Positions 11,628 to 21,800 of a DNA stretch of 64,000 nucleotides are shown here, in pieces (the first letter of the stretch is position 1; every line of letters begins with the position of its first letter). The position numbers and the translations under genes are program-made. This DNA comes from Xestospongia bergquistia. Lineage: Eukaryota; Porifera; Demospongiae; Haplosclerida; Petrosiidae. The stretch lies in NCBI GenBank assembly GCA_963965975.1, contig OZ014421.1, forward strand, positions 3,895,001-3,959,000, in the 5' to 3' direction. The notes beneath the pieces were generated by a model, which saw only the letters and a list, made by a program, of their open reading frames with translations, was not told the DNA's origin and ran no database searches.

Positions 11628-11778
11628 ATGGACAAAACAAAACAAATTGCTAAAGTCTTGAACAATCTTACCACGAGTAGATCGTTTTGTTCCAGTGACC
11701 AATCTCTACTAGAATCCTTTATAGAGGAATACTTCCTTAGCGAAGACAGTTCCTTCGATGAACACGATGACTATTCCA
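11628..11778 (+). other. exon 1 of the transposase-like pseudogene (acidic N-terminus)
   Basis: Fifty codons plus one base, starting MDKTKQIAKVLNN and ending in the acidic run LSEDSSFDEHDDYS. The donor GTATGT at 11779 and the acceptor TTTTAAG before 11860 join it in phase 1 to an exon that continues DKEVDLSEYHHH. After about 11950 the frame is lost and shifts more than once before recovering at 12358. Confidence 0.7.
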
Positions 11779-12357
11779 GTATGTTTATTAAATTCTTACT
11801 ATTTCTAGTTTTACTTTGACTTTACTAATTATTTAATAATCAAACATAATTATTTTAAGGCGACAAAGAAGTAGACCTCTCCGAATATCATCATCACATA
11901 GAGGCTTCTACAATATTGGGAAGTGGTATTATTGAGGCTCCTGAAGAGACTACAGAAGGTAGATGTTACATTAATGAAACATAGTCATACCTCTTTTGTA
12001 GAAGAAATCGAGCAGCATAACACAGATACTAATGAAGTAGCAGCACCTAATGATGTACAAGATAAAACAGACAATGTCTTGTACAATTCATACACCTTGT
12101 TTAGTTATGGAACATGATAGCACTCCTTTGGAAAGGAGTACAGTTAATGTTATTACTCTACCACAAAGGGAAAATGATGAAAGTAAGCTCAATAAAACAA
12201 AATCTTCAGACATACCATAATTACGGTAGATGTTGTTTATGAATCTGCTGACATAGCAGTACAAGAAAGTTAGTCAATCTATTACCATAGTTGACCATCA
12301 ATTTCATTGTGATATTTCAGTTGAGGTTACGCTGGATGACAGAGGTATAACAGAAAT

Positions 12358-12621
12358 GAAAAAGAGAAAATAGATTACTTCTTTGAGACTGGATGTGGGT
12401 GTGGGTCATATAGGAATGGTCCTTGTAGCAGAGCCTTCTCAGTAGACCACTACGAATCTATTATGAGTCAATGTCAAGCATTGGACCATTCGACACTTGA
12501 TTTTGTTATTTTTGGACAAATAATGGCCAGCATATCGACATCTACAAAGATTCAACATAGAGGACATCAGGTAAAGGACAGTGAAAAAATAAGAACACAG
12601 TTCATGCATCAAGGTATTAAG
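12358..12621 (+). other. intact exon part with Cys-rich segment
   Basis: An open stretch of 88 codons beginning EKEKIDYFFETGCGCG and ending FMHQGIK at a donor GTAGTG. It holds the cysteines of GCGCGSYRNGPC and a helical stretch around LDFVIFGQIMA. The next exon, from 12672, continues in phase 0 with ICRTTFLFLHSISRKRL. This order (Cys-rich start, then FFLH and KRL) agrees with what I recall of DUF7869-type proteins. Confidence 0.7.
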
Positions 12622-12671
12622 GTAGTGTAAGCACAGCTTTCAACAATTGACTAACAGAATATATCTTATAG

Positions 12672-13142
12672 ATTTGTAGGACAACTTTTCTATTCTTGCA
12701 TAGCATCAGTAGAAAGAGATTAGATGCCATCAGGCTAAGCTATCTCAACTACGGATTAAATACAAGAATTCACCGCAATGCTAATCAGCTACCACACAAT
12801 GCATACACAACAGAGGAACTGAAACATACAGTCACATTCATAAAAAACTACGCTGAAACTCATGGTATTTTACTACCAGGGAGAATCCCTGGTTATAAAA
12901 GAATAGACAAACAATTGCTTCCGACTCACATGACAAAGAGAGGAGTATGGAATGATTACATTCGTGCAAATGGACCACCATCAAAGCGTATAGCTGGATA
13001 CATGAGCTTTATCAAAATATGGAAGAAGTTTGCTCCTCACGTCGTCATCACAAAACCAAGATCAGATCTCTGCTGGATATGCCAGAGAAATTCTGTTGCA
13101 ATTACTCAGGCTGCTAATTCATCTGAGTCTCACAAACTACAG
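12672..13142 (+). other. exon with LPGRIPG and CWICQ motifs
   Basis: This 157-codon stretch has no stop. It carries RIHRNANQLPHNAY, ILLPGRIPGYKR and the pair of cysteines in SDLCWICQRNS, probably a metal-binding site. It ends HKLQ at a donor GTAAAT, and the following exon begins IIDSAKAHIEQATIERNFY, in phase 0. Confidence 0.75.
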
Positions 13143-13190
13143 GTAAATATGAACGATAACAACAAAGGTAATAATGATAATTTATACTAG

Positions 13191-13496
13191 ATCATTGATT
13201 CAGCAAAGGCTCACATTGAGCAAGCAACAATTGAGAGAAATTTCTACAAAGCTGAATGTGCTAAAAGCAAAAATAACATTGAACAAGGGTTCACAATCAA
13301 TGAACTAACTTTCTGTCTGCCTCCTTTTAGAACCTCCATTACTAACTGTACAAGAGACATAAGTCTTCATCTAAGTTTTGATTTTGCACAGCAAATGCAT
13401 TATCCAAGCAACCCCTTACAACCTGGACCAATTTATTTCCTAACACCAAGAAAGTGTGGGCTATTTGGTATATGCTGTGAGGGAATACCCAGACAG
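13191..13496 (+). other. exon with the conserved FDFAQQ / CCEG core
   Basis: 102 codons, open throughout. Motifs are LSFDFAQQMHYPSNP, GPIYFLTPRKCGLFG and CCEGIPRQ. The aspartate of SFDFAQQ lies where the first catalytic acidic residue of an RNase H-like nuclease fold would be expected, just after a hydrophobic strand; that catalytic role is inference. The exon joins in phase 0 to VNYLIDES at 13545. Confidence 0.75.
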
Positions 13497-13544
13497 GTAA
13501 ATATTAATCATACAATACTTACATAGCAGGCAGTCCTTTTCTAG

Positions 13545-13705
13545 GTTAACTACTTGATTGATGAATCTTGTGACACTGGCAAAGGATCGAACAAGGTTGT
13601 TAGCTTGTTACGTGACTTTCTCACTAACTTTGGGCTCGGAGAGATGCACCAGTCTATGCATGCTGACACTGTATAGGACAAAACAAGAATAACACGGTTA
13701 TTCAG
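13545..13705 (+). other. exon with the HAD-N-C motif broken by a one-base loss
   Basis: The reading runs VNYLIDESCDTGKGSN, LLRDFLTNFGLGE and then MHAD, after which the frame meets TAG at 13674. Read one base over, the sequence continues CIGQNKNNTVIQ to the donor at 13706. The family motif here, as I remember it, is HADNC-GQNKNN, so a single base is missing at about 13668, in the second candidate acidic motif. Confidence 0.7.
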
Positions 13706-13763
13706 GTAAAATAATAACTATCAAAATTATCATCATTATTAATATTAAATTTACTTAAAATAG

Positions 13764-14380
13764 TATCTGTGCTGGAGAGTGATGGTTGGTCTGAGCAGAT
13801 CCATTATTCTCTCATTTATGGAAGTTGGACATACCAAGTTTGCACCAGATGCAGGTTTTGGACTAATCAAACAAAAATACAAAAAAACAAATGTCGAATG
13901 CCTGCAAGACATCGTTCAAATGATTAACGAGTCAGCAGCACTTAACGAAACAAGACTTGTAGGAACACAGGATGGACAATGATAGTTCCAACGTATGATT
14001 GGTCCACTCATCTTGGTGTATATTTCAAAAAGGTCCCAAAAATTAAGCAGTATCATCAGTTTTACTTTGTTGCTGAGAAGCCAGGCAGGGTCTTTGTTAA
14101 AAGGTTCAGTGATTCTGAACAGCTGGAGCTTGATCTTAGAAAGAGTGATTTATCTTGGAGCCCATCATCAGCCTAATTACCACCTGTAGTTCATCCAAAG
14201 GGATTGTCTGAGAAGAGGCAGTGGTATCTCTTTGAAAAAATCCGACCATTTTGTATTTCTTTGAGATCAAAGGATCTCACTTGTCCACAACCTACTGCAT
14301 TAAGACCAAAAAATTGCTCTAATGAACAACACGTCTCCTCTTCAGAACAAGATGTTGAAGCTCCTCTAGACTTACATCAG
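13764..14380 (+). other. exon with GHTKFAPD and VPTYDW, one frameshift and one stop
   Basis: Starts YLCWRVMVGLSRS in phase 0, then EVGHTKFAPDAGFGLIKQK, and runs to LVGTQDGQ. The frame ends at 13979 and resumes one base over with IVPTYDWSTHLG. A TAA at 14174 interrupts the resumed frame, which then continues LPPVVHPKGLSEKRQWY and EKIRPFC to LDLHQ at the donor (14381). Together these are two lesions in an exon of 617 bases. Confidence 0.72.
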
Positions 14381-14423
14381 GTAAATTAACTAAATCAATA
14401 ATAACATATTTATGGTATTTTAG

Positions 14424-14509
14424 ATTCCCCTCCAAGAAAGCGATTAAGAATCCGTGGTAATTGTGGTATTGCTGGCCATAATCGAAGATCCTGTCAAAAG
14501 AGCAACTAA
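14424..14509 (+). other. last exon: C-terminal zinc knuckle lacking its first cysteine
   Basis: Codes for SPPRKRLRIRGNCGIAGH then NRRSCQKSN and a stop. A CX2CX4HX4C knuckle would read C-x-x-C-GIAG-H-NRRS-C; the first position here is Arg (CGT), one step from Cys (TGT). The phase across the 43-bp intron also does not fit exactly, so a small indel near the junction is likely. Such a Cys-rich tail after a basic run is, from memory, usual for this family. Confidence 0.55.
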
Positions 14510-14570
14510 TTTCATTGCTTCATCATTACTGGGCATTTCAACTTATAATATTCCTGTTAACGATTCTTTT

Positions 14571-14760
14571 CAGAACCACCACTCCCATTCTTTACAATGG
14601 TTCTTTTCAGAACCACCACTCCCATTCTTACAATGGTTCTTTCAGAACCACCACTCCCATTCTTTATAACGGTTCTTTTCAGAACCACCACTCCCATTCT
14701 TTACAATGGTTCTTTTCAGAACCAAAAACAATTTTTAACGGTTCTTTTAAGAATCACCAT
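14571..14760 (+). repeat. 37-bp minisatellite downstream of the pseudogene
   Basis: Four units begin at 14571, 14608, 14643 and 14680 (37, 35, 37 and 37 bp). They start CAGAACCACCACTCCCATTC and end AATGGTTCTTTT. A fifth, degraded unit runs from 14717. It lies just after the stop codon of the transposase-like gene, in its presumed 3' untranslated region. The open frames over it (rich in NHHSHS and WFF) are products of the repeat, not a gene. Confidence 0.9.
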
Positions 14761-15502
14761 TTACAACACAAGATTTCAATTGTTACATTAAAAATTAAGC
14801 AGGAATGAGGAAATGAATATTCTGGTAGAGTGTGAAAATGCCTAATCCAACTTTTAAAAAGTAACATTTAGAACTATTGACATATCACCAACAATACACA
14901 ACATTCTACCACAATGATAATAGTTATAATACTTTGACTTCAAACTCAATAATAAGATTAACAAACAATAAGGCAGAAACAGTTTTTATTGTACACTATC
15001 CAACGTCTTCATTTGCATGAGTTCTGCCACTTAGAACTAACATACATTATCTAATAAAGTCTAACCCTTAACTAATAAAATGTTGACACATCTCGAGATT
15101 CTTTGACTCCAATCTAAATTCATCATGAGAAGGTAGCGCGGCACCTATTGGATAGTGACAGAATAGTATACTAATCTATCAAATACTTCACTTACTAATC
15201 AGACATAGTTTAGCCTTCTTCGTAGTAAAGAAGTCAAATGAGAGCATCGCCATCATCTTCCTGGCTATTTAGCCACCATGAGGTCTTGTGGTTTATCATG
15301 TGACATTATTCAATACGGAGTAAGATTACGGAAACATTGAAAAATAGCTAAAAATGCATTTTTCTCAATAAAATAATTAACAAACGAAGCGTCTTCCTCC
15401 TCGCGTATCTTGGAAACGGGACGCGTGATTCCAAAAGGACAAAAAACATTTTGTAGCCAAAAACAAGCTTAACCATGTCGTGTGACTATCTCAAATTCTT
15501 CA
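14761..15502 (+). other. 3' non-coding part of the 4.2-kb transposon
   Basis: About 740 bp of AT-rich sequence with no frame of note on either strand, between the minisatellite and the right terminal repeat. The only feature I can point to is AATAAA at about 15366, a possible polyadenylation signal in an AT-rich context. Nothing else is recognised. Confidence 0.5.
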
Positions 15503-15540
15503 AATTGCGCATTAGGTACCATTTTCGTATTTACGGTCAC
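15503..15540 (-). repeat. right terminal inverted repeat of the 4.2-kb transposon
   Basis: Ends in TTTCGTATTTACGGTCAC, the complement of the left end. It is followed at once by AAAT, the second copy of the putative target duplication. Confidence 0.93.
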
Positions 15541-15544
15541 AAAT

Positions 15545-15890
15545 TGTTTAATTTAAAGACTTTATAAGGTTTCGACTATTGAGTTTAGTGTATAAAACAA
15601 ACTGCTGAGACTAAGGGACTTAAAGGGACTAAGTAAATAAACTGCCATTGACAGCTTATTAACTTTGTTTCATTAACGTTCAAAAGTTTTTAATTCAAAG
15701 ATTTTAGAAGGTTGAAACTGTAGAGTTAACTTTATAAAGTAAACTGCTCAGAATAAAGGACTTAAAGAGACTTACAAAATAAACTGCCATTATCAGTTTA
15801 TTAAGTTTATTTCCATTAACGCTCTAAAGTCTTTAATTTAAAGACTTTAGGGGTTTTACACTATTCACTGTACTTTAAAAAGTACACTTA
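15545..15890 (-). repeat. 143-bp satellite, inverted block, part 3
   Basis: About two and a half complemented monomers run to an inversion breakpoint near 15890. There GTACTTTAAAAAGTACACT passes into forward-reading TAATAGTCCCTTTAGGTC. The breakpoint sits beside a short palindrome, ACTTTAAAAAGT. No gene is seen. Confidence 0.92.
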
Positions 15891-18800
15891 ATAGTCCCTT
15901 TAGGTCTTTTAGACTGAGCAGTTTACTTTATAAACTTTATTCAACAGTTAAAACATTCTAAAGTCCTTAAATTAAAGACTTTAAAGCGTTAGGCAAACAA
16001 ACTAACTAAACTGTTAATAGCAGTATATTTAGTTAGTACCATTAAATCCTTTAGACAGAGCAGTTTACTATATAAACTTCACTCAATAGTCTAAACCTTC
16101 TAAAGTCTTTAAATTAAAGACTTTAGAGCATTAATTCAAACCAACTTACTAAAATGTTAATTGCAATTTATTTAGTTAGTAACGTTAACTCATTTAGACT
16201 GAGCAGTTTACTTTATAAAGTTCAGTCAATAGTCTAAAACTTCTAAAGTCTTTAAATTAAAGACTATAGAGCGTTAATGCAAACCAACGTACTAAACTGT
16301 TAATAGCAGTTTATTTAGTTAGACCCATTAATTCCTTTAGACTGAGCAATTTACTTTATAACCTTCACTCAATAGTCTAAATCTCCTAAAGTCCTTAAAG
16401 TAAAGACTTTAAAGCGTTAATGCAAACCAACTTACTAAACTGTAAATTGCACTTTATTTAGTTAGTCCCATTAAGTCCTTTAGATTGGGCAGTTTACTTT
16501 ATAAACTTCAATCAATAGTCTAAATCTTCCAAAGTCTTTTAAAATTAATGACTTTGCACACTTAATGCAAACAAAGTTACTAAACTGTTAATTGCAGTTC
16601 ATTTAGTTAGTCCCATTACGTCCTTTAGACTGAGCAGTTAACTTTATAACCTTAACTCTATAGTGTGAACGTTCTAAAGTCTTAAACATAATGACTTTAG
16701 AGAATTAACGCAAAACAACTTACTAAAATGTTAACGCCGCTTATTTAGTTAGTCACATTAAGTCCTTTAGACTATCCAGTTTACTTTATAAACTTCACTC
16801 ATTAGTCTAAACCTTCTAAAGTCTTTAAATTAAAGACTTTAGAGCGTTAATGCAAACCAACTTACTAAACGGTTAGTAGCAGCTTCCTTAGTTAGTCCCA
16901 TTAACTCCTTTAGACTGAGCAGTTTACTTTATAAACTTCACTCAATAGTATAAACCTTCTAAAGTCTTTATATTAAAGACTTATGAGTCTTAATGCAAAT
17001 GAACTTACTAAACTGTTAATAGCAGTTAATTTAGTTAGTCCCAATAAGTCGTTTAGACTAAGCAGTTTACTTTATAAACTTCAATCAGTAGTCTAAACCA
17101 TCTAAAGTTTTTAAATTAAAGACTTTAGAGTGATAATGCAAAACAACTTACTAAACTGTTAATAGCAGCTGATTTCGTTAGTCCCATTAAGTCCTTTAGA
17201 CAGAGCAGTTTACTTTATAGACTTTATTCAATAGCCTAAACCTTCTAAATTCTTCAAAAAAGGCTTCAGATCTTTAATGTGAACCAACTTACCGAAGTGT
17301 TAATAGCAGGTTCCTTAGTTACTCACATTAAGTCCTTTAGACTGAGCAGTTCACTTTGTAAACTTTACTCATTAGTCTAAACATTCTAAAGTCTTTAAAT
17401 TAAAGACTTTATAGCGATAATGCAAACCAACTTACTAAACTGTTAACTGCAGTTTATTTAGTTAGTCCCATGATATAATTTAGACTTAGAAGTTCACTTT
17501 ATAAACTTCACTCAACAGTCTAAACCTTCTAAAGTGCTTAAATTAATGACTTTAGAGCGTTAACGAAAACCAACTTAATAAACGGTTAGTAGCAGCATAT
17601 TAAGTTAATCCCATTAAGTCCTTTAGACTGAGCAGTTTACTTTATAAAATTCACTCAATAGTTTAAACCTTCTAAAGTTTCTAAATTAAAGACTTTTGAG
17701 CGTTAATGCAAACGAACTTACTAAACTGTTAATGGTAGTTTATTTAGTTAATACCATTAAGTCCTTTAGACTGAGCAGTTTACTTTATAAAGTTGACTAA
17801 ATAGTCTAAACCTTCTAAAGTCTTTAAATTAAAGACTTTAGAGCGTTAATGCAAACCAACTTCCTAAACTGTTAATCCTTTAGACTGAGCTGTTTACTTT
17901 ATAAACTTCATTCAATAGTGTTAACTTTCTAAAGTCTTAAATTTAAAGACTTTAGAACGTTAATGCAAACAAACTTACTAAACTGCTAATTGCATTTTAT
18001 ATATTTAATCCCATTAAGTCCTTCAGACTGAGCAGTTTACTTTATAAATTTCACTCAATAGTCTAAACCTTCAAAAGTCTTTAAATTAAAGACTTTATAG
18101 CGTTAATGCAAACCAGCTTACTAAACTATTAATTGCAGTTTATTTAGTTAGTCCCATTAAATCCTTTAGACTGAGCAGTTTACTTTATAAAGTTCACTCA
18201 ATAGTCTAAACATTCTAAAGTCTTTAAATGAAAGACTTTATAGCATTAATGCAAACCAACTTACTAAACTGTTAGTAGCAGATTGTTGAGTTAGTCCCAT
18301 TAAGTCCTTTAGACTGAGCAGTTTACTTTATAAACTTAACTCAATAGTCTAAACCTTCTAAAGTCTTTAAATTAAAGACTTTAGAGTGTTAATGCAAACC
18401 AACTTACTAAAGTGTTAATAGCAGCTTATATATTTAGTCCCATTAAGTCCTTTAGACTGAGTAGTTTACTTTATAAACTTCACTCAATATTCTAAACCAT
18501 CTAAAGTCTTTCAATGAAAGACCTTAGAGTGTTAATGCAAACCAAGTTACTAAACTGTTAATAGCAGCTTATATATATAGTCCCATTAAGTCCTTTACAC
18601 TGAGCAATTTACTTTATAAACTTTACTAAATAGTCTAAACCTTCTAAAGTCTTTAAAATAAAGACTTTAGACCGTTAATGCAAACCAACTTACTAAACCG
18701 TTAGTAGCAGATTGTTGAGTTAGACCCATTAAGTCCTTTAGACTGAGCCATTTACTTTATAAACATCACTCAATAGTCTAAACCTTCTAAAGTCTTTAAA

Positions 18801-21800
18801 TTAAAGACTTTAGAGAGTTAATGCCAACAAACTCACTAAACAGTTTGAAGCAGGTAGTTGAGTTAGTTCCAATAAGTCCTAGAGACTGAGTAGTTTACAT
18901 TATATACTTCACTCAATAGTCTAAACCTTCTAAAATCTTTAAATTAAAGACTTTAGAGCGTTAATGCAAACAAACTTACTAAACTGTTAATTGCAGGTTA
19001 TTTACATAGACCCCCTAAGTCCTTTAGACTGAGCAGTTTACTTTATAAACTTCACTCAATACTCTAAACAGTCTAAACTCTTTAAATTAAAGACTTTAGA
19101 GCGTTAATGCGTACCAACTCACCAAACTGTCAGTAGCAGATTGTTGAGTTAGTCCCATTAAGTCCTTTAGACACAGCAGTTTACTTTATGAAATTCACTC
19201 AATAGATTAAATCTTCTAAAGTTTTTGAATTAAAGACTTTAGAGGGTTAATGCAAACAAACTTACTAAACTGTTAATTGCATTTTATATATTTAATCCCA
19301 TTAAGTCCTTCAGACTGAGCAGTTTACTTTATAAATTTCACTCAATAGTTTAAACCTTCAAAAGTCTTTGAATTAAAGACTTTATAGCGTTAATGCAAAC
19401 CAGCTTACTAAACTATTAATTGCAGTTTATTTAGTTAGTCCCATTAAATCCTTTAGACTGAGCAGTTTCCTTTATAAAGTTCACTCAATACTCTAAACAG
19501 TCTAAACTCTTTCAATTAAAGACTTTAGAGCGTTAATGCGTACCAACTCACCAAACTGTCAGTAGCAGATTGTTGAGTTAGTCCAATTAAGTCCTTTAGA
19601 CAGAGCAGTTTACTTTATGAAATTCAATCAATAGATTAAATCTTCTAAAATCTTTGAATTAAAGACTTTAGAGGGTTAATGCAAACCAACTCACTAAACT
19701 GTTAATAGCAGATTATATAGTTAGTCCCATTAAGTCCCTTAGACTGAGTAGTTTATATTATAAAGTTCACTCAATAGTCTAAACCTTCTAAAGTCTTTAA
19801 ATTAAAGACTTTAGAGTGTTAATGCAAACCAACTTACTAAACAGTTAATAGCAGCTTATTTAGTTAGTCCCATTAAGACCTTCAGACTGAGCAGTTTACT
19901 GTATAAACTTCACTTAATAGTCTAAACCATCTAAAGCTTTTCAATTAAACACTTTAGAGCGTTAATGCAAACCTACTTCCTAAACTGTTAATAGTAGTTT
20001 ATTTAGGTACTCCCATTAAATCCTTTAGACTGAGCAGTTTACTTTATAAACTTCACTCAATAGTCTAAACTTTCCAAAGTCTTTAAGACTTTAGAGCGTT
20101 AATGCAAATCAACTTTCTAAACTGTTAATAGCAGATTATTTAGTTAGTCCCATTAAGTCCTTTAGATTGAGCAGTTTACTTTATAAATGCCAACCAACTT
20201 AGTAAACTGTTAATTGCAGTTTATTTAGTTAGTCCCTTTAAGTCCTTTTCACTCAGCAGTTTACTTTATAAACTTCATTCAATAGTCAAAACATTTAAAG
20301 CCAAAATTTATGCAAACCTACTTCCTAAACTGTTAATAGTATCTTATTTAGTTAGTCCCATTAAATCCTTTAGACTGAGCAGTTTACTTTATAAACTTCA
20401 CTCAATAGTCTAAACCTTCTAAAGTCTTTAAGACTTTAGAGCGTTAATGCAAAGCAACTCACTAAACTGTTAGTAGCAGATTGTTGACTTAGTCCCATTA
20501 AGTCCTTTAGACTGAGCAATTGACTTTTTAAATTTCACTCAATACTCTAAATATTCTAAAGTCTTTAAATTAAAGACTTTAGAGCGTTAATGCAAACCAA
20601 CTCACTAAACTGTTAGTAGCAGATTTTTGAGTTAGTCTCATTAAGTCCTTTAGACAGAGCAGTTTACTTTATAAACTTTACTCAATAGTCTAAACCTTCT
20701 AAGTCTTTAAATTAAACACTTTAAACGTTAATGCAAACCAATTTTCTAAAGTCTTAATAGCAGTTTATTTAGTTAGTCCCATGATGTACTTTAGACTGAG
20801 TAGTTTACCTTATAAACTTCACTCAATAGTCTAAACATTCGAAAGTGTTTAAATGTAAGACTTTAGAGCGTTAATGCAAACCAACTTACTAAACTGTTAG
20901 TAGCTGTTTGTTCAGTTAGTCCCATTAAATCCTTCACACTGAGCAGTTTACTTTATAAACTTCACTCAATAGTCCAAACCTTCTAAAGTCTTTAAATTAA
21001 AGACTTTAGACAGTTAATGCAAAAAAACTTACTGAACTGTTAATGGTAGCTTATATAGTTAGTCCCATTAAGTCCTTTAGACTAGCAGTTTACTTATAAA
21101 TTTCACTCAATCGTCTAAACATTCTAAAGTCTCTAAATTGAAGAGTTTAGAGTGTTAATGCAAGCCAACTTACTGAACTGTCAATTGCAGTTATTTAGTT
21201 AGACCCATTAAGTCCATTAGACTGAGCAGTTTATTTTATAAAATTCACTCAATAGTCTAAACCTTCTAAAGTCTTTAAACTAAAGACTTTAGAGCGTTAA
21301 TGCAAACCAACTTACTAAACCATTAGTAGCAGATTGTTGAGTTAGTCCCATTAAGTCCTTTAGACTGAGTGGTTTACTTTATAAACTTCACTCAATAGTC
21401 TAAACCTTTTAAAGTCTTTCAATTAAAGACTTTAGAGCATTAATGCAAACCAACTTACTAAACTGTTAATAGCAGCTTATATAGTTAGTCCCATTGTGTC
21501 CTTTAGACTGAGTAGTTTATTTTATAGACTTCACTCCATAGTCTAAGCCATCCCAATTCTTTAAAAAAAGACTTTAGAGCGTTAATGCAAAACAACTTTG
21601 TAACTGATAATAGCAGTTTATTTAATTAGTCCCACTAAGTCCTTTAGACTGAGCAGTTTACTTTACAAATTTCACTCAATAGTCTAAACCTTCTAAGGTC
21701 TTTAAATTAAAGACTTTAAAGCGTTAATGCAAATGATCTTACTAAATTGTTTATAGCAGTTTACTTAGTTAGTCCCATTAAGTCCTTTAGACTGAGCAGT

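Larger units (their letters stand above)
11628..14509 (+). pseudogene. decayed multi-exon transposase-like gene (DUF7869-type)
   Basis: Splicing can be read directly, with GT-AG introns at 11779-11859, 12622-12671, 13143-13190, 13497-13544, 13706-13763 and 14381-14423 (81, 50, 48, 48, 58 and 43 bp). Joined exons give, in order: an acidic N-terminus; a Cys-rich segment (GCGCGSYRNGPC); a helical region with LPHNAY and LLPGRIPGYKR; a CWICQ motif; the block FDFAQQMHYPSNPLQPGP with PRKCGLFGICCEGIPRQVN; HADNC-GQNKNN; VGHTKFAPDAGFGLIKQ; VPTYDW; and a C-terminal zinc knuckle. From memory this is the order seen in proteins listed as DUF7869, abundant in invertebrate genomes; the label needs a search. 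It is not functional as it stands: several frame changes lie between about 11950 and 12350, with single-base losses near 13668 and 13979 and a stop at 14174. Because it sits between matched terminal repeats, I infer it is the element's transposase. Confidence 0.8.
11309..15544 (+). mobile_element. 4.2-kb DNA transposon with 38-bp inverted repeats and a DUF7869-like gene
   Basis: The element is 11313-15540 (4228 bp). Both ends begin GTGACCGTAAATACGAAA and match over 38 bases with one mismatch (11313-11350 against 15503-15540). AAAT lies on both sides (11309-11312 and 15541-15544). Taking out the element and one AAAT leaves GCTCTAAATTGTTTAATTT, which has exactly the length of the satellite consensus at that point, so a 4-bp target duplication is likely. 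It encodes one split gene on the + strand (11628-14509), followed by a 37-bp minisatellite and about 750 bp of non-coding DNA. A 4-bp duplication is known for Sola elements among others, but I cannot assign a superfamily by sequence alone. Confidence 0.88.

Noticed and set aside
14454-14808. Frames rich in NHHSHS and WFF downstream of the transposase-like gene
   Set aside because: They are translations of the 37-bp minisatellite in several frames.
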